A program made the position numbers and the translations under genes. 64,000 nt of DNA, taken from Asaia bogorensis (lineage in GTDB: Bacteria; Pseudomonadota; Alphaproteobacteria; Acetobacterales; Acetobacteraceae). Positions 27,015-36,111 of the stretch are shown here, piece after piece. How positions within the stretch are numbered: the stretch's first letter is position 1; every line of letters begins with the position of its first letter. The notes below the pieces were generated by a model. The model saw only the letters and a program-made list of their open reading frames with translations. It did no database searches and was not told where the DNA came from. Location of the stretch: contig CAMDGX010000010.1 of assembly GCA_945897825.1 (NCBI GenBank), positions 1-64,000 on the forward strand. The letters are read 5' to 3'.

Positions 27015-27668
27015 TCAGCCTACCGCGCGGCCTACGACGCGATCGATCTCGGCCCGAACCAGGCGTTCGACCATCGGCGGCAAATGGGTATCCAGCCACG
27101 CCGCGAGCAGGGGGCGGATCTCGTCGCGCACCATGTCCTCCAGCGTCGGGCCGCCGCGATAAACCGGCGTGTGAGCGGATTGGCGCCCGGATTCGAGCGT
27201 GCGCAGCAGCGAACTGACCGAGCTTGCGGTCGCGGCCTCCGCCTCCGGCGCAATCAGCCGGTCCGGGCTTGGTGGCGCCGCGGCCATCACCGGCGGCGGA
27301 ACCGGGGCCTGAACCGGCGCCGGCTCGGGCGCGGCAACGGGCATCACCTCCAGCGGCTCGCCGGGGGCGGACATGGCCTCGATCATCGCGGCAACGTCAT
27401 CCTGTGCCGGCGTGGCCGGTGCAGGCTCCGCCTCGGGCGGCGGCTCGGCCACCAGCATCGATTCGTCGAGCGGAATTACGTCCGGCTCCTCGGCGGCGGG
27501 CGCGGCCGGGGCGGCGTCGACGGGCGGCGGATCCGCCTTGGCCGCAGGCGCCTCATCCTCGCTCAGGATGCGGCGGATGGAGGCGAGGATATCCTCCATC
27601 GAGGGGTCCGGCGCGCCGCCTCCAGCAGGAGTGGCCCCGGGAGTCTGCGGAGGAACGGATGCACTCAT
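27015..27668 (-). CDS. popZ: PopZ-type polar organizing protein (DUF2497)
   Basis: A 217-aa protein with the PopZ layout: an N-terminal helix MEDILASIRRILSEDEAP (residues about 24-41) that binds partner proteins, a long Pro/Ala/Glu-rich disordered linker (about 45-150), and a C-terminal oligomerization region (LEDMVRDEIRPLLAAWLDTH and PPMVERLVRAEIDRVVG). In Caulobacter PopZ forms a polar scaffold that anchors ParB and the chromosome origin. The position between tolC and valS agrees with other alphaproteobacteria. Confidence 0.93.
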   Translation of the reverse strand: MSASVPPQTPGATPAGGGAPDPSMEDILASIRRILSEDEAPAAKADPPPVDAAPAAPAAEEPDVIPLDESMLVAEPPPEAEPAPATPAQDDVAAMIEAMSAPGEPLEVMPVAAPEPAPVQAPVPPPVMAAAPPSPDRLIAPEAEAATASSVSSLLRTLESGRQSAHTPVYRGGPTLEDMVRDEIRPLLAAWLDTHLPPMVERLVRAEIDRVVGRAVG

Positions 27669-27782
27669 GATGTCGCCATGCCTCTCATATTCCTGCCTCG
27701 CGCCTGTCCGGCGGTGCCGCCGCGCAGTCCCGGGTAACGCGTCGCGGGACGCGCGGGGTCCGCCCGACGGGTAGGCAAGCGG

Positions 27783-29234
27783 TCAGCGGCCAGGTTGGTC
27801 GGTGGCGTAGTCGCCGGTGCCGATCAGCCGGTTGCGGACCGCCCTGTAGTACGCGGTTTCGTCATACAGGGGCACGTTCAGGTTAAGATCGCGTGCCGTC
27901 AGCCGCCCGGTCGCGGCCGCCACGGCATAGGAGGCGTTGATCAGCGTGCCCAGGTTGCGCACCAGCGTGACGCGGGAGTTGAGCAGCCGCTGCTCCTCGT
28001 TCAACACGTCGAGCGTCGTCCGGCTGCCCACGATGGCCTCGCGCTGCACGCCTTCCAGCGCGATCTCGTTCGAGCGAATCTGCTGGCGCGTGCTCTCGAT
28101 GGTCGCACGGGACGAGACGTAGTTGTTCCACGCCTGCGTCACCTGCTGGATGGCCTGGCGGCGCGCATCGTCAAGTTGCTGGCGGCTCAGCTGCTGCTGC
28201 TGGCGCGCCTGGCGGATGGCGGCATATTCGCCGCCGCCCTGGTACAGCGGAACGCTGAGCACCATCAAAACCTGCGCAACCTTGGTGGTGAGGTCCTTCT
28301 GCTGCACGTCCTCGTTGCGCGCCAGCGAGCCCTGCACACTGAGGTTGGGCATCAGGCGCGCATACTGGATGTCGAAATTGTCCTTCGCGGCGGCATCGCT
28401 GAAGAGGGCGGCCACCACGTTCGGGTTGTTGTCGGCGGCAAGCGCGCGGGCGTCATCGAACGAACGGACCGGCAGCTTGAGCGGCTGCGGCTCCACCAGC
28501 CGCTCCGGGGCAGGTTCGCCGATCACCTGCAGGAAGCGCGAGCGGGCGACCTGCACCTCGCCCTCGGCAGTCTGCCGGTCGGCAACTGCCCCGGCCAGCG
28601 CGGCCTCGGCCTGGGCCACGTCGGTGCGGGTGATCTCGCCGACGCGAAACCGCTCCCGCGTCGCCTGCAGCTGGCGGGTGAGAACCTGCTGGTTGTTGAT
28701 CCGCAAGGCGAGAACCTGCGACGTCTGGATGACCAGCACATAGGCGTCCACCGCGTTGGTGAAGGCCGTCTGCTCCGTGCCGATCAGCGTGGCGCGCTGG
28801 GCCATCACCTGGTTTTCGGCGCGGTTGGTGCCGGCGCGGGTGGCGCCGCCGCGAAACAGCGGCTGGCTGACCGTCAGCGACTGGTTGTTGGAGCCGCGCA
28901 GCGCATTGCTCTCGATGGTCCGGCCGGGGGTGATGGCGGTCGGGCGGACGTATTGCTGCGTGGTCCCGTCGATGTAGCCGGCATTGGCGCTGATGGTCAC
29001 CGTCGGACGCCAGCCGGCCAGCGCCTGGGGCACGTTCTCGTCGATCGCCCGAAGCTGGGCGCGCCCCGCCAGGAGCGTCGGATTCGTCGCGTAGGTGAGG
29101 GCGAGCGCGTCGTTCAGCGTGCGCAGCTGGGCCGAGGCGGGCGCCCCGGGAAACGCCGCAACAATGGCAGCCGCGCCAGCGCCCAACAGGGCCCGAAACG
29201 CGCTGTGCCGACCGGTCTTGTGCCCATCACGCAT
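27783..29234 (-). CDS. tolC: TolC-family outer membrane efflux protein
   Basis: A 483-aa outer-membrane channel protein. A signal peptide ends near APASAQ (residue 35). Two repeats of the outer membrane efflux protein domain follow, with typical helices such as LTRQLQATRERFRVGEITRT (about 165-185) and TQAWNNYVSSRATIESTRQ with VGSRTTLDVLNEEQRLLNSR in the second half. It forms a trimeric exit duct for type I secretion or RND pumps. It is downstream of pcm by 114 bp; this pair is common in alphaproteobacteria. Confidence 0.94.
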   Translation of the reverse strand: MRDGHKTGRHSAFRALLGAGAAAIVAAFPGAPASAQLRTLNDALALTYATNPTLLAGRAQLRAIDENVPQALAGWRPTVTISANAGYIDGTTQQYVRPTAITPGRTIESNALRGSNNQSLTVSQPLFRGGATRAGTNRAENQVMAQRATLIGTEQTAFTNAVDAYVLVIQTSQVLALRINNQQVLTRQLQATRERFRVGEITRTDVAQAEAALAGAVADRQTAEGEVQVARSRFLQVIGEPAPERLVEPQPLKLPVRSFDDARALAADNNPNVVAALFSDAAAKDNFDIQYARLMPNLSVQGSLARNEDVQQKDLTTKVAQVLMVLSVPLYQGGGEYAAIRQARQQQQLSRQQLDDARRQAIQQVTQAWNNYVSSRATIESTRQQIRSNEIALEGVQREAIVGSRTTLDVLNEEQRLLNSRVTLVRNLGTLINASYAVAAATGRLTARDLNLNVPLYDETAYYRAVRNRLIGTGDYATDQPGR

Positions 29235-29348
29235 GCAACAGCCACTCCTGCTATCCTGGCCATTCCCGGCGGAGGCCGGGGCGGACCACGCACCGCACCA
29301 TTTGCCACAGCCAGCCGCGCCGCGCCACGCCCAAGCGCGGGACGCCGC

Positions 29349-30020
29349 CTAGAAGACGAAGCCGGGCTCGCGCTGAAGCATCGGCAGCAATGGCACGGCA
29401 CAATCGAAGACCGGTTGCGGGTTCAGCCGCCCGCCCCCGGCCGTGCTGGCCAGCACCGCCTGCCCGACCCGCGCGCCCGGCTGCAGCACAGCCACCAGCC
29501 GGCCGCCCTCGGCGCGCAGTTGGCCTGGCAGGGCCGCGGGGATTTCGGGCACCGCCCCTTCGATGAGAATCACATCATACGGCGCCCCCGCCTTCCACCC
29601 CTCGGCCAGCGCCCCCTCCACGATACTCACCGACGAGGCGATGCCCGGCAGCACCGCCCGCGCGACGGCCAGCAGCCCAGGGTCCTGCTCCAGCGCCGTC
29701 ACCGTCGCACCGCAAGCCGCCAGCAGCGCCGCGCCATAGCCGGTGCCGGCCCCCACCACGAGAACGCGGTCGCCCGCCTGCACCGCGGCGATCTGCACCA
29801 TGCGGCCGATCACCATCGGCTCGATCAGGTAGCGCCCGCCGCCCAGCGGCACGTCCTCATCGCTGTAGGCCAGCGGCGCGCGAGCGGGCGGCACGAAGCG
29901 CTCGCGCGGCAGCTCCCGCATGGCCGCGATGATCCGCACATCGTTGACCTTGTTGGGCCGCACCTGGCCGTCCACCATCAGGGCGCGGGCGGCGGCATAG
30001 TCCACATCGGCATTCGACAT
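29349..30020 (-). CDS. pcm: protein-L-isoaspartate O-methyltransferase family protein
   Basis: About 223 aa. It has a Rossmann-fold methyltransferase core with the SAM-binding motif RVLVVGAGTGYGAALLAACG (about residues 75-95) and the following acidic position in VTALEQDPGLL. The N-terminus MVDGQVRPNKVNDVRIIAAM is typical of the alphaproteobacterial PCMT branch that lies upstream of tolC. Activity on damaged proteins is the family assignment, not proven for this branch. Start ATG 30020 is preferred; ATG 30029 adds three residues. Confidence 0.9.
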   Translation of the reverse strand: MSNADVDYAAARALMVDGQVRPNKVNDVRIIAAMRELPRERFVPPARAPLAYSDEDVPLGGGRYLIEPMVIGRMVQIAAVQAGDRVLVVGAGTGYGAALLAACGATVTALEQDPGLLAVARAVLPGIASSVSIVEGALAEGWKAGAPYDVILIEGAVPEIPAALPGQLRAEGGRLVAVLQPGARVGQAVLASTAGGGRLNPQPVFDCAVPLLPMLQREPGFVF

Positions 30021-30145
30021 CGGGGGCATCCGGGAAGGTCTGCGGGAGGCCCGTTATAGGTGCCCACCCCTGCAAGCGCAAAGATGCGGCCATCGGCGCA
30101 CCGATCCCGCCAGGACAAGCCGCCAAAACGGCAACGCCGCGCCCC

Positions 30146-30174
30146 TTGACCCGGCGGCCCGGCGCGGCCATTAA
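30146..30174 (+). promoter_or_regulatory. sigma-70 promoter of tRNA-Cys
   Basis: TTGACC (30146-30151) and CATTAA (30169-30174) are spaced by 17 bp and end 19 bp before the tRNA. The -35 box is the same as that of tRNA-Lys and tRNA-Asn. Confidence 0.5.
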
Positions 30175-30193
30175 CCGCCTATCACCCCGGTGA

Positions 30194-30267
30194 GGTCCGG
30201 TGGCAGAGTGGTGATGCAGCGGACTGCAAATCCGCGAATGTGGGTTCGATTCCCGCCCGGACCTCCA
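30194..30267 (+). tRNA. tRNA-Cys (anticodon GCA)
   Basis: A 74-nt cloverleaf. Acceptor GGTCCGG pairs with CCGGACC, followed by discriminator T, as expected for tRNA-Cys, and an encoded CCA (30265-30267). The anticodon loop CTGCAAA gives GCA. The T arm is GTGGGTTCGATTCCCGC, with one mismatch in its stem. Confidence 0.95.
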
Positions 30268-30286
30268 CCCATGCCGCGGCGGATAT

Positions 30287-31846
30287 CTACTCCCACGTCA
30301 GTTCCGCCCACAGCCTGCGCCCATGCGGCCGCGGGTCGTGCGCCAGCCGGCATTCGCCATCCAGCACCATGGTGGCGCGCGTCGCGGCGTCGTAGGCCGG
30401 CCAGTCAGGCAGCGCTCCATGCGCCGGCCGGCCGGTGCGGGCGAATGCGATCCAGGTTTCCGCCATCAGCGCAGACAGGCGAAACGCATCGGCGCGATCG
30501 CCATGGGCGCGGGTAAGGTCGAGCGTATCGAACACGAACGGCACGTCGAGTGCGTGCGGCGATTTCAGCCTCCCCTCGTGCACCGGCGTTTCCCACTCGA
30601 AGGAATACATGAACACCGGCGCCGCACGCAGTGCTGCCTGCCGCTCGGCAACCACGAGGGAGCGGATGCGAAACTCGGCGTCCGTCTTGATGGCGATCAA
30701 CAACTCGGCCGGGTTCATGCCGGGCTCGGCCGCGCGATAGGCAGCGATGACGCGGTCCGCGGCGTCGCCGGCCAGGAGGGCGACCCGCCGATGCAGTTCC
30801 GCCTCGTCCAGCGTGCGGAACCACATCGCGTTGTCGGTGGCGACGAAGCTCGCGGACTCGTCCTTCATGTCGCCGATCAGCAGCGGGACATGGGCCGAGA
30901 GCGCGGTCGCGTCCGGCGCGAACGGCTGGCGCGGCAAAACCTCGCCGTCCACCACGGGGCCGAACGGATAGCGGTCGAACAGCGGCCGCCTTGCCGGGCC
31001 AAGCGCCTTCTGGGTCACCGGCACTGCGGCCAGCAGCCGCGCCAGCGGCACAGTCGCCAGCCCGGACGCATCGGTGCCGAGCTCGCGCAGCACGGCCTCG
31101 GTCAGCTTCGCCGCCCGGTCGCGGGTGCGGTGCAGCACTACGGCGCCGCTCTGCACCACGGCGCGGTGGAACAGGCCCTGCGCGGCCGGCATCGCCATCA
31201 GCGTGCACACCTTGCCGCCGCCGCCGGACTCGCCGAACACCGTCACGCAGCCGGGATCGCCGCCAAAGGCGGCGATGTTGTCGCGGACCCACTCCAGCGC
31301 CGCGACGATGTCGAGCATGCCGGCATTGCCGGAGTGGCGATATTCGGCGCCCGCCGCGGCCGAGAGGTCGAGGAAGCCGAGAATGTTGAGCCGGTGGTTG
31401 ACGCACACCACCACCACATCCCCGCGCCGTGCCAAGCGGCTGCCGCGGGTGCGCTCGCCATTGCCAGTGCCGTAGCTGAAGGCGCCGCCGTGCAGCCACA
31501 CCATCACCGGGCGCTTCGCGCCATCGGCCGCCGGCGTCCAGACATTCACGGTCAGGCAGTCCTCGCTCGGCGGCGAGCTGTCGCCAACCCCGTAGAGATC
31601 GGCGAGCTCCGGGCGCGAGGCAGGGCGCAGCCCCATCTGCGGCGCATGGCCGGCATAGGCGGTGGCATCGCGGATACCGGGCCACCCGGCAGGCGGCGAG
31701 GGCGGGCGGAACCGCGCCGAACCGGTGGTGCTGGCGCCGTAGGGCACGGACTTGAAGGCGGCAACGCCGTCGATCACGGTGCCGCGCACGCGTCCCGCCC
31801 GGGTCTCGACCACCGGCCCCGCCGCATCGCCCATATCGTTCGCCAT
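30287..31846 (-). CDS. type B carboxylesterase/lipase (alpha/beta hydrolase)
   Basis: A 519-aa esterase of the para-nitrobenzyl esterase/cholinesterase-like family. The oxyanion segment reads VMVWLHGGAFSYGTGNG, and the nucleophile elbow VTVFGESGGGGKVCTL lies near residue 207. A histidine in KSPHALDVPFVFDTL near residue 440 fits the third triad residue; the acid is probably the glutamate in DMKDESASF. No signal peptide is visible, so it is probably cytoplasmic. It hydrolyses carboxylic esters of unknown identity. It is 66 bp downstream of the hybrid kinase on the same strand. Confidence 0.92.
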   Translation of the reverse strand: MANDMGDAAGPVVETRAGRVRGTVIDGVAAFKSVPYGASTTGSARFRPPSPPAGWPGIRDATAYAGHAPQMGLRPASRPELADLYGVGDSSPPSEDCLTVNVWTPAADGAKRPVMVWLHGGAFSYGTGNGERTRGSRLARRGDVVVVCVNHRLNILGFLDLSAAAGAEYRHSGNAGMLDIVAALEWVRDNIAAFGGDPGCVTVFGESGGGGKVCTLMAMPAAQGLFHRAVVQSGAVVLHRTRDRAAKLTEAVLRELGTDASGLATVPLARLLAAVPVTQKALGPARRPLFDRYPFGPVVDGEVLPRQPFAPDATALSAHVPLLIGDMKDESASFVATDNAMWFRTLDEAELHRRVALLAGDAADRVIAAYRAAEPGMNPAELLIAIKTDAEFRIRSLVVAERQAALRAAPVFMYSFEWETPVHEGRLKSPHALDVPFVFDTLDLTRAHGDRADAFRLSALMAETWIAFARTGRPAHGALPDWPAYDAATRATMVLDGECRLAHDPRPHGRRLWAELTWE

Positions 31847-31912
31847 GTCAGCCCCCTCGACCCCACCCGATGCAGCATGGCGCCCGAGGCGGGCGGAGTC
31901 GATGCACGCGGA

Positions 31913-34264
31913 TCAGTCGGCGGCGGGAGCGGCGGCCACGACCGCGTGCCCGTCGACGAGGCGGCCCATGCGCTCCTCCAGCTGGGCAATCGTGAAAGGC
32001 TTGCGCATCACCTCGTCCGCGCCGATCGATTCGGCGGTCTGCGATTCGGCGTTGCCGGTCACCAGCAGCGCGCGCAGGCCGGGATGCAGCACCTGCGCCG
32101 CCTGGATCAACGAAACCCCGTTCATGCCGGGCATCACGTAGTCCACCAGCATCAGGTCGAAGGCCGGCGCATGCCCGCTGTCGAGCACGGCCAGCGCCTC
32201 GGACCCGTCGGCCGCAACGACCACCTCGTGGCCGCGCTCGCGCAGCATCTCGGCCGTCATCTCGCGCACCGCGCGGTCGTCGTCCACCACCAGCACATGC
32301 AGGCGCCGCAGCTGCGCGCGCGCCTCGCGCCCGGCTTCCGCCCGGGTGCCGACGGTGGTCTCGCCGGCACGTGGCAACAAAACGGTCACGGTGGTGCCGA
32401 AGCCGGGGCTGCTGGCGATCCCGGCATCCCCCCCGGACTGCACGGCAAGGCCATGCACCTGCGATAGGCCCAGCCCCGCGCCCTCCCCCTGCGGCTTGGT
32501 CGTGAAGAATGGCTCGAACGCGCGCGCCATCACCTCGGGCACCATGCCAGCGCCGGTATCGGTGACCTCCAGCGCGACATAGTCGCCGGGTGCTGCGCTG
32601 CGGAATTCCGCGTCGCCGGCCGCGATCGAGCGATTGCGCGTACGGATGGACAGCGTCCCGCCATCCGGCATCGCGTCGCGCGCGTTGATGGCGAGGTTCA
32701 GGATCACCGCCTCCACCTGGGTGGGGTCGACCATCGCCGGCCAGAGCTGCGGCGACAGGTCCGTCTCGATGCGGATGTTGCGCCCGAGCGTGCTGGCGAG
32801 CAGGCCGGCCAGCGCCAGTACCGGCACGTTGAGGTCGGTCGGCACCGGCAGCAGCCGCTGGCGACGCGAGAAGGCGAGCAACTGCGCGGTCAGCCGTCCG
32901 CCACGCTGGGCGGCATCGAGCGCATTCTCCACCAGCGGCACCAGTGATTGCTGCTCGGGCGACAGGCGGCGGCGGATCAGGTCGAGCGCGCCGACGATGG
33001 CGGTCAGCAGGTTGTTGAAATCATGCGCAATGCCGCCGGCAAGCTGGCCGACGGCCTGCAACTTCTGCGCCTGGTGGAGTTCAGCCTCGGTCCGCTCGCG
33101 CTCGGCGATCTCCACCTGAAGCCGGTTGCGGCTGGCGACCAGGTCGCGCGTGCGTTCCTGCACCCGCGCCTCCAGCGTCGCGTTCAGTTCCTCCAGTTCA
33201 GCCCGCCGCCGGCCAAGCGTCTCGGCCATCGTGTTGAACGCGCGTGCCAGGGTGCCGAACTCCGAGGCGGGCGCCTCCATCAACTGTGCCCGCGCCTGGA
33301 GGTCGCCCTCCGACCAGCGCCGCGCGGCGTCGAGCAGCGAGGCGGTCGGCCGCCGCACGAAGCGCTCGCCGGCAATCGCGGCCAGCGCGAGGGACAGCAC
33401 CACGCCCAGCACCATCAACATCAACCCCTGCCAGGCCGCATCGTCGATGTCCGCCAGGAGGTCGGGCGCGTACAGCCCGAGGCTGACGAACACCCCCTGC
33501 CCCCGCAATCCCGCCGGGACATACCCCACCACGCGCTCCTGCCCATCGACGCCGATTGCCCAGGCGCTGCCGCGCGCGCTGGTGGCCACCAGCGGCATCA
33601 CCATCTCGGGCAGGCTGCGCCCCACGATCTGGTCGTGATCCGGAACCCGTACCAGCGTCGTGCCATCGCGGTCGGCGATCCCTACCGTGCTGCGGGCCGG
33701 CAACCGCAGGTCGGCGATGTGCCCGGCCAGCCAGTCCAGGCTCAACTCCATTACGATGTAGCCGGTGCGGCCATCGCTCGCCGGAAAGGCGACGCACAGC
33801 GGCAGCACAGCACCACGCAGCGCGGTCGCTGGCGTGAACAGGCCGGTCTGCACCTCTCCGGGCTGCACCACTGCGCCCGGCCGGTGGCAATGCTGCGCCA
33901 TGGTTTCGCTCGCCAGTGCCGGGTTCGAGCTGCACACGAGCCGCCCGTCGCCGTCGCGCACCGAGACCACGGCATAGGATGGCAGGTCGCCCTGAACCTC
34001 CTGCATATGCCCGCTGCACCGCGCATCAAGGGTACGGACCGTCAGGAACCGCGCCATCGCGGCACTGAGCTGGCGCGCCCCTTCCATGACGCTTTGCATG
34101 TCGGCGTTGATCAGCTCGGCCTTCTGCAACGCCTCGTCGGGAATTCGCGCCATGCGGTCGGCGCGAAGGTCCTGTTGCAGGTAGAGCAACACCAGGAAGG
34201 CAGGCAGCGTGGCGGCGACAACCAGGATGAGCAGGCGAAGGAAAAGGTTGCTGCGGAACACCAT
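31913..34264 (-). CDS. hybrid sensor histidine kinase with receiver domain
   Basis: A 783-aa membrane sensor. A membrane helix at residues 7-28 (LFLRLLILVVAATLPAFLVL), a periplasmic Cache-like sensing region (about 30-265), a second helix near 275-295 and a HAMP domain come first. The HisKA box GQLAGGIAHDFNNLLTAIVG has the phosphorylated histidine near residue 416. The HATPase domain shows LAINARDAMPDGG, VTDTGAGM and GAGLGLSQVHGLAVQSGG. A C-terminal receiver domain has VLVVDDDRAVREM, the phospho-acceptor aspartate in LMLVDYVMPGMNG (near 707) and the RKPF lysine. No separate response regulator or DNA-binding partner neighbours it, and the signal is unknown. Confidence 0.94.
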   Translation of the reverse strand: MVFRSNLFLRLLILVVAATLPAFLVLLYLQQDLRADRMARIPDEALQKAELINADMQSVMEGARQLSAAMARFLTVRTLDARCSGHMQEVQGDLPSYAVVSVRDGDGRLVCSSNPALASETMAQHCHRPGAVVQPGEVQTGLFTPATALRGAVLPLCVAFPASDGRTGYIVMELSLDWLAGHIADLRLPARSTVGIADRDGTTLVRVPDHDQIVGRSLPEMVMPLVATSARGSAWAIGVDGQERVVGYVPAGLRGQGVFVSLGLYAPDLLADIDDAAWQGLMLMVLGVVLSLALAAIAGERFVRRPTASLLDAARRWSEGDLQARAQLMEAPASEFGTLARAFNTMAETLGRRRAELEELNATLEARVQERTRDLVASRNRLQVEIAERERTEAELHQAQKLQAVGQLAGGIAHDFNNLLTAIVGALDLIRRRLSPEQQSLVPLVENALDAAQRGGRLTAQLLAFSRRQRLLPVPTDLNVPVLALAGLLASTLGRNIRIETDLSPQLWPAMVDPTQVEAVILNLAINARDAMPDGGTLSIRTRNRSIAAGDAEFRSAAPGDYVALEVTDTGAGMVPEVMARAFEPFFTTKPQGEGAGLGLSQVHGLAVQSGGDAGIASSPGFGTTVTVLLPRAGETTVGTRAEAGREARAQLRRLHVLVVDDDRAVREMTAEMLRERGHEVVVAADGSEALAVLDSGHAPAFDLMLVDYVMPGMNGVSLIQAAQVLHPGLRALLVTGNAESQTAESIGADEVMRKPFTIAQLEERMGRLVDGHAVVAAAPAAD

Positions 34265-34318
34265 CTCAAATGCCGATCATTCCCCAGCGCCCATGGCTCC
34301 CACCAGCAGCGGCAGGCG

Positions 34319-34402
34319 TGGTGCGAGAGGGGGGATTCGAACCCCCATGACTTGCGTCGGTCGATTTTGAGTCGACTGCGTCTACCGTTCCGCCACTCTC
34401 GC
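34319..34402 (-). tRNA. tRNA-Leu (anticodon CAA)
   Basis: An 84-nt class II tRNA read on the minus strand. Acceptor GCGAGAG pairs with CTCTCGC, then discriminator A and encoded CCA (34321-34319). The anticodon stem GTCGA/TCGAC encloses loop CTCAAAA, anticodon CAA. A variable arm follows, and the T arm is GGGGGTTCGAATCCCCC. It is divergent from tRNA-Asn. Confidence 0.95.
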
Positions 34403-34413
34403 GCCGCCCCTGG

Positions 34414-34442
34414 CTTATAGCGCACCGCGCCGCGCCCACCAA
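34414..34442 (-). promoter_or_regulatory. sigma-70 promoter of tRNA-Leu
   Basis: On the minus strand TTGGTG (34442-34437) and TATAAG (34419-34414) are separated by 17 bp, ending 11 bp before the tRNA. Confidence 0.55.
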
Positions 34443-34470
34443 TGCCGGGATGGCGATGCAAAAAGGCGGG

Positions 34471-34499
34471 TTGACCGCACCCGCCCCCCCAACTAGATA
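34471..34499 (+). promoter_or_regulatory. sigma-70 promoter of tRNA-Asn
   Basis: TTGACC (34471-34476) and TAGATA (34494-34499) are spaced by 17 bp and followed 23 bp later by the tRNA. The same TAGATAGGCG string occurs at the glnS promoter candidate near 62935. Confidence 0.55.
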
Positions 34500-34522
34500 G
34501 GCGTCCTCCGCGGCTGTCATGT

Positions 34523-34597
34523 TCGGGCGTAGCTCAGCGGTAGAGCAATCGGCTGTTAACCGATTGGTCGTAGGTTCGAATCCTACCGCCCGAGCCA
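34523..34597 (+). tRNA. tRNA-Asn (anticodon GUU)
   Basis: A 75-nt cloverleaf with acceptor TCGGGCG/CGCCCGA, discriminator G and encoded CCA (34595-34597). The D arm is GCTCAGCGGTAGAGC, the anticodon loop CTGTTAA gives GUU, and the T arm is GTAGGTTCGAATCCTAC. Confidence 0.97.
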
Positions 34598-34628
34598 GCC
34601 GCCGGCCTCCCAAACCACCGGATTCCCA

Positions 34629-35024
34629 TCAACCCGCCGCCGCGACCAACCCGTCGGCCGCGCGCTTCCACGCCGCGTCGATCTCCGGGGTCCACTCCTC
34701 CCCCAGCGCTTCGCGAAACGTCGCGATCACCGTGGCATAGAACTGGTCGAACATCGCGTCGGGAACGCCCAGCCCGCCATGGTTCACCCGCTCGCTGCCG
34801 ATGAAATGCGTCGCGTAGGCCCGCGGCCCGGCATAGTCGAGCAGGCATTCCAGCGTCACCTGCAGCATGTTCCCGCGCACGATGCCGGAGGTGTCGCGCA
34901 CGAACAGCGCCTCCAGCTCCGGGAACGTCGCGAACAGCCGCGCATAGACCAGCGGCGCCGGATCGCCGACGTGCGCCGCCACCCGCTCCAGGCTGTGCTC
35001 GATCAGCGCCGCATCATCCATCAC
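34629..35024 (-). CDS. single-domain globin
   Basis: A 131-aa protein with a globin-like pattern: LIEHSLERVAAHVGDPAPLV at the A-helix, LVYARLFATFPELEALF around the B/C helices, GNMLQVTLECLLDY in E, HFIGSERVNHGGLGVPDAMF with the candidate proximal histidine in NHGG, and a G/H region FREALGEEWTPEIDAAWKRA. It probably binds haem and acts in oxygen or nitric oxide chemistry or sensing. Identity is moderate and the usual RHxxYGV proximal motif is altered. Its start overlaps the end of the kinase-like gene by 4 bp, so the two are co-translated. Confidence 0.72.
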   Translation of the reverse strand: MMDDAALIEHSLERVAAHVGDPAPLVYARLFATFPELEALFVRDTSGIVRGNMLQVTLECLLDYAGPRAYATHFIGSERVNHGGLGVPDAMFDQFYATVIATFREALGEEWTPEIDAAWKRAADGLVAAAG

Positions 35025-36070
35025 GCCATCCCGCAGGCCCGCCGGATCGCCGCATCGACGCCCGGCGCCCGCAGCGAAGCGATCCGGTCGAGCCGCCGCT
35101 GCAGCTCCTGCGGCGTCATCTTCGCGTAGTGCGGATTGTCCACATGTGTCTTGCGGTGCCAGGCCTGCAGCACCGTGCCGATCGCCGCGCGCACCGCCGT
35201 CAGGATCGGCAGCAGCGCCACCTCCTCGGCCAGCAGCGGGCGCACCGCATGGAAGCCGCCGACGAACCGCGCCAGCGCATCCGGCACCTTCATGTCGTCC
35301 CCGACGGCGGTGATCGCGCCCACCGCCACGTCGATGACCAGCGCCGTATGCACGACGTCGCCGAAATCGATGATCCCCGCCACCACGTCGGGATGGGCCG
35401 GGTCCACCAGCGTGTTGCCGTGGTTCATGTCGTTGTAGAGCACCTGGTGGCGCAGCCGGGGCAGCACCGGCACCACCACGCGCTCGAAATCGTCGAGCAG
35501 CCCGCCGATCGCCGACTCGGCCGGGCCGTCCTCCAGATTGTGCAGGATCTCGCGCAGGCGCAGCGCATGGGTAAGGTCCCAGATCAGCTCATACCGGCTG
35601 TCGGGATGTTCGAAGCCTTGCAGCGCGAGCCCCAGCCGCGCCAGCGCCCGACCGCACGATTCGCGCTGCGCCTCGGTGCGCGGCGCGTGGCGCAGCGGCG
35701 TGCCGTGCACCCACGACAGCAGCCGCACCCGCGCCGGCCGCGGCGCACGCAGCACGATCGCCTCGATCCGCCCATCTGGCAGCGGGATCATGCGCGGCAC
35801 GTTGAACCCGGGATCGGTGCGCGCGACATGCTGCAGCGCCTTCACCTGCAGGTCGGTCACCCCTTCCGGCTCGGCCGGGTTGGCGAATTTCAGCACGAAC
35901 TCGCGCCCGTCGCCGGCGACCAGATGGAAGTTGCGGTCCCGCTCGCCGGTCAGCAGCTTGGCGGTGGCCTCGATGCCCCAATGCGCGTGCGCCACCGCCT
36001 CCGCCTCCCGGTCGGAAACGTCGTCGGCGGGCACGGTCATGGTGGCGAAGATCGGATGCAGTGCGTTCAT
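35021..36070 (-). CDS. aminoglycoside-phosphotransferase-fold kinase, hydroxylysine kinase-like
   Basis: A 349-aa kinase of the APH/choline kinase fold. The nucleotide-binding half shows LLTGERDRNFHLVAGDGREF followed by FVLKFANPAEPEG (catalytic lysine). The catalytic loop is VLYNDMNHGNTLVD and the metal-binding segment is GIIDFGDVVHT. These features and the length best resemble hydroxylysine kinase (AGPHD1-like) proteins, but the substrate is not proven; homoserine kinase-like enzymes share the fold. It forms a pair with the downstream globin gene. Confidence 0.8.
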   Translation of the reverse strand: MNALHPIFATMTVPADDVSDREAEAVAHAHWGIEATAKLLTGERDRNFHLVAGDGREFVLKFANPAEPEGVTDLQVKALQHVARTDPGFNVPRMIPLPDGRIEAIVLRAPRPARVRLLSWVHGTPLRHAPRTEAQRESCGRALARLGLALQGFEHPDSRYELIWDLTHALRLREILHNLEDGPAESAIGGLLDDFERVVVPVLPRLRHQVLYNDMNHGNTLVDPAHPDVVAGIIDFGDVVHTALVIDVAVGAITAVGDDMKVPDALARFVGGFHAVRPLLAEEVALLPILTAVRAAIGTVLQAWHRKTHVDNPHYAKMTPQELQRRLDRIASLRAPGVDAAIRRACGMA

Positions 36071-36111
36071 GCCGCCACTCTACGGGGCAGCACGGCGATC
36101 AGGGAACTCCC

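Noticed and set aside
25335-27737. An 800-codon plus-strand open frame antisense to valS and popZ
   Set aside because: It is a shadow frame of GC-rich coding DNA; it has no recognisable domain, while valS and popZ on the other strand are certain.
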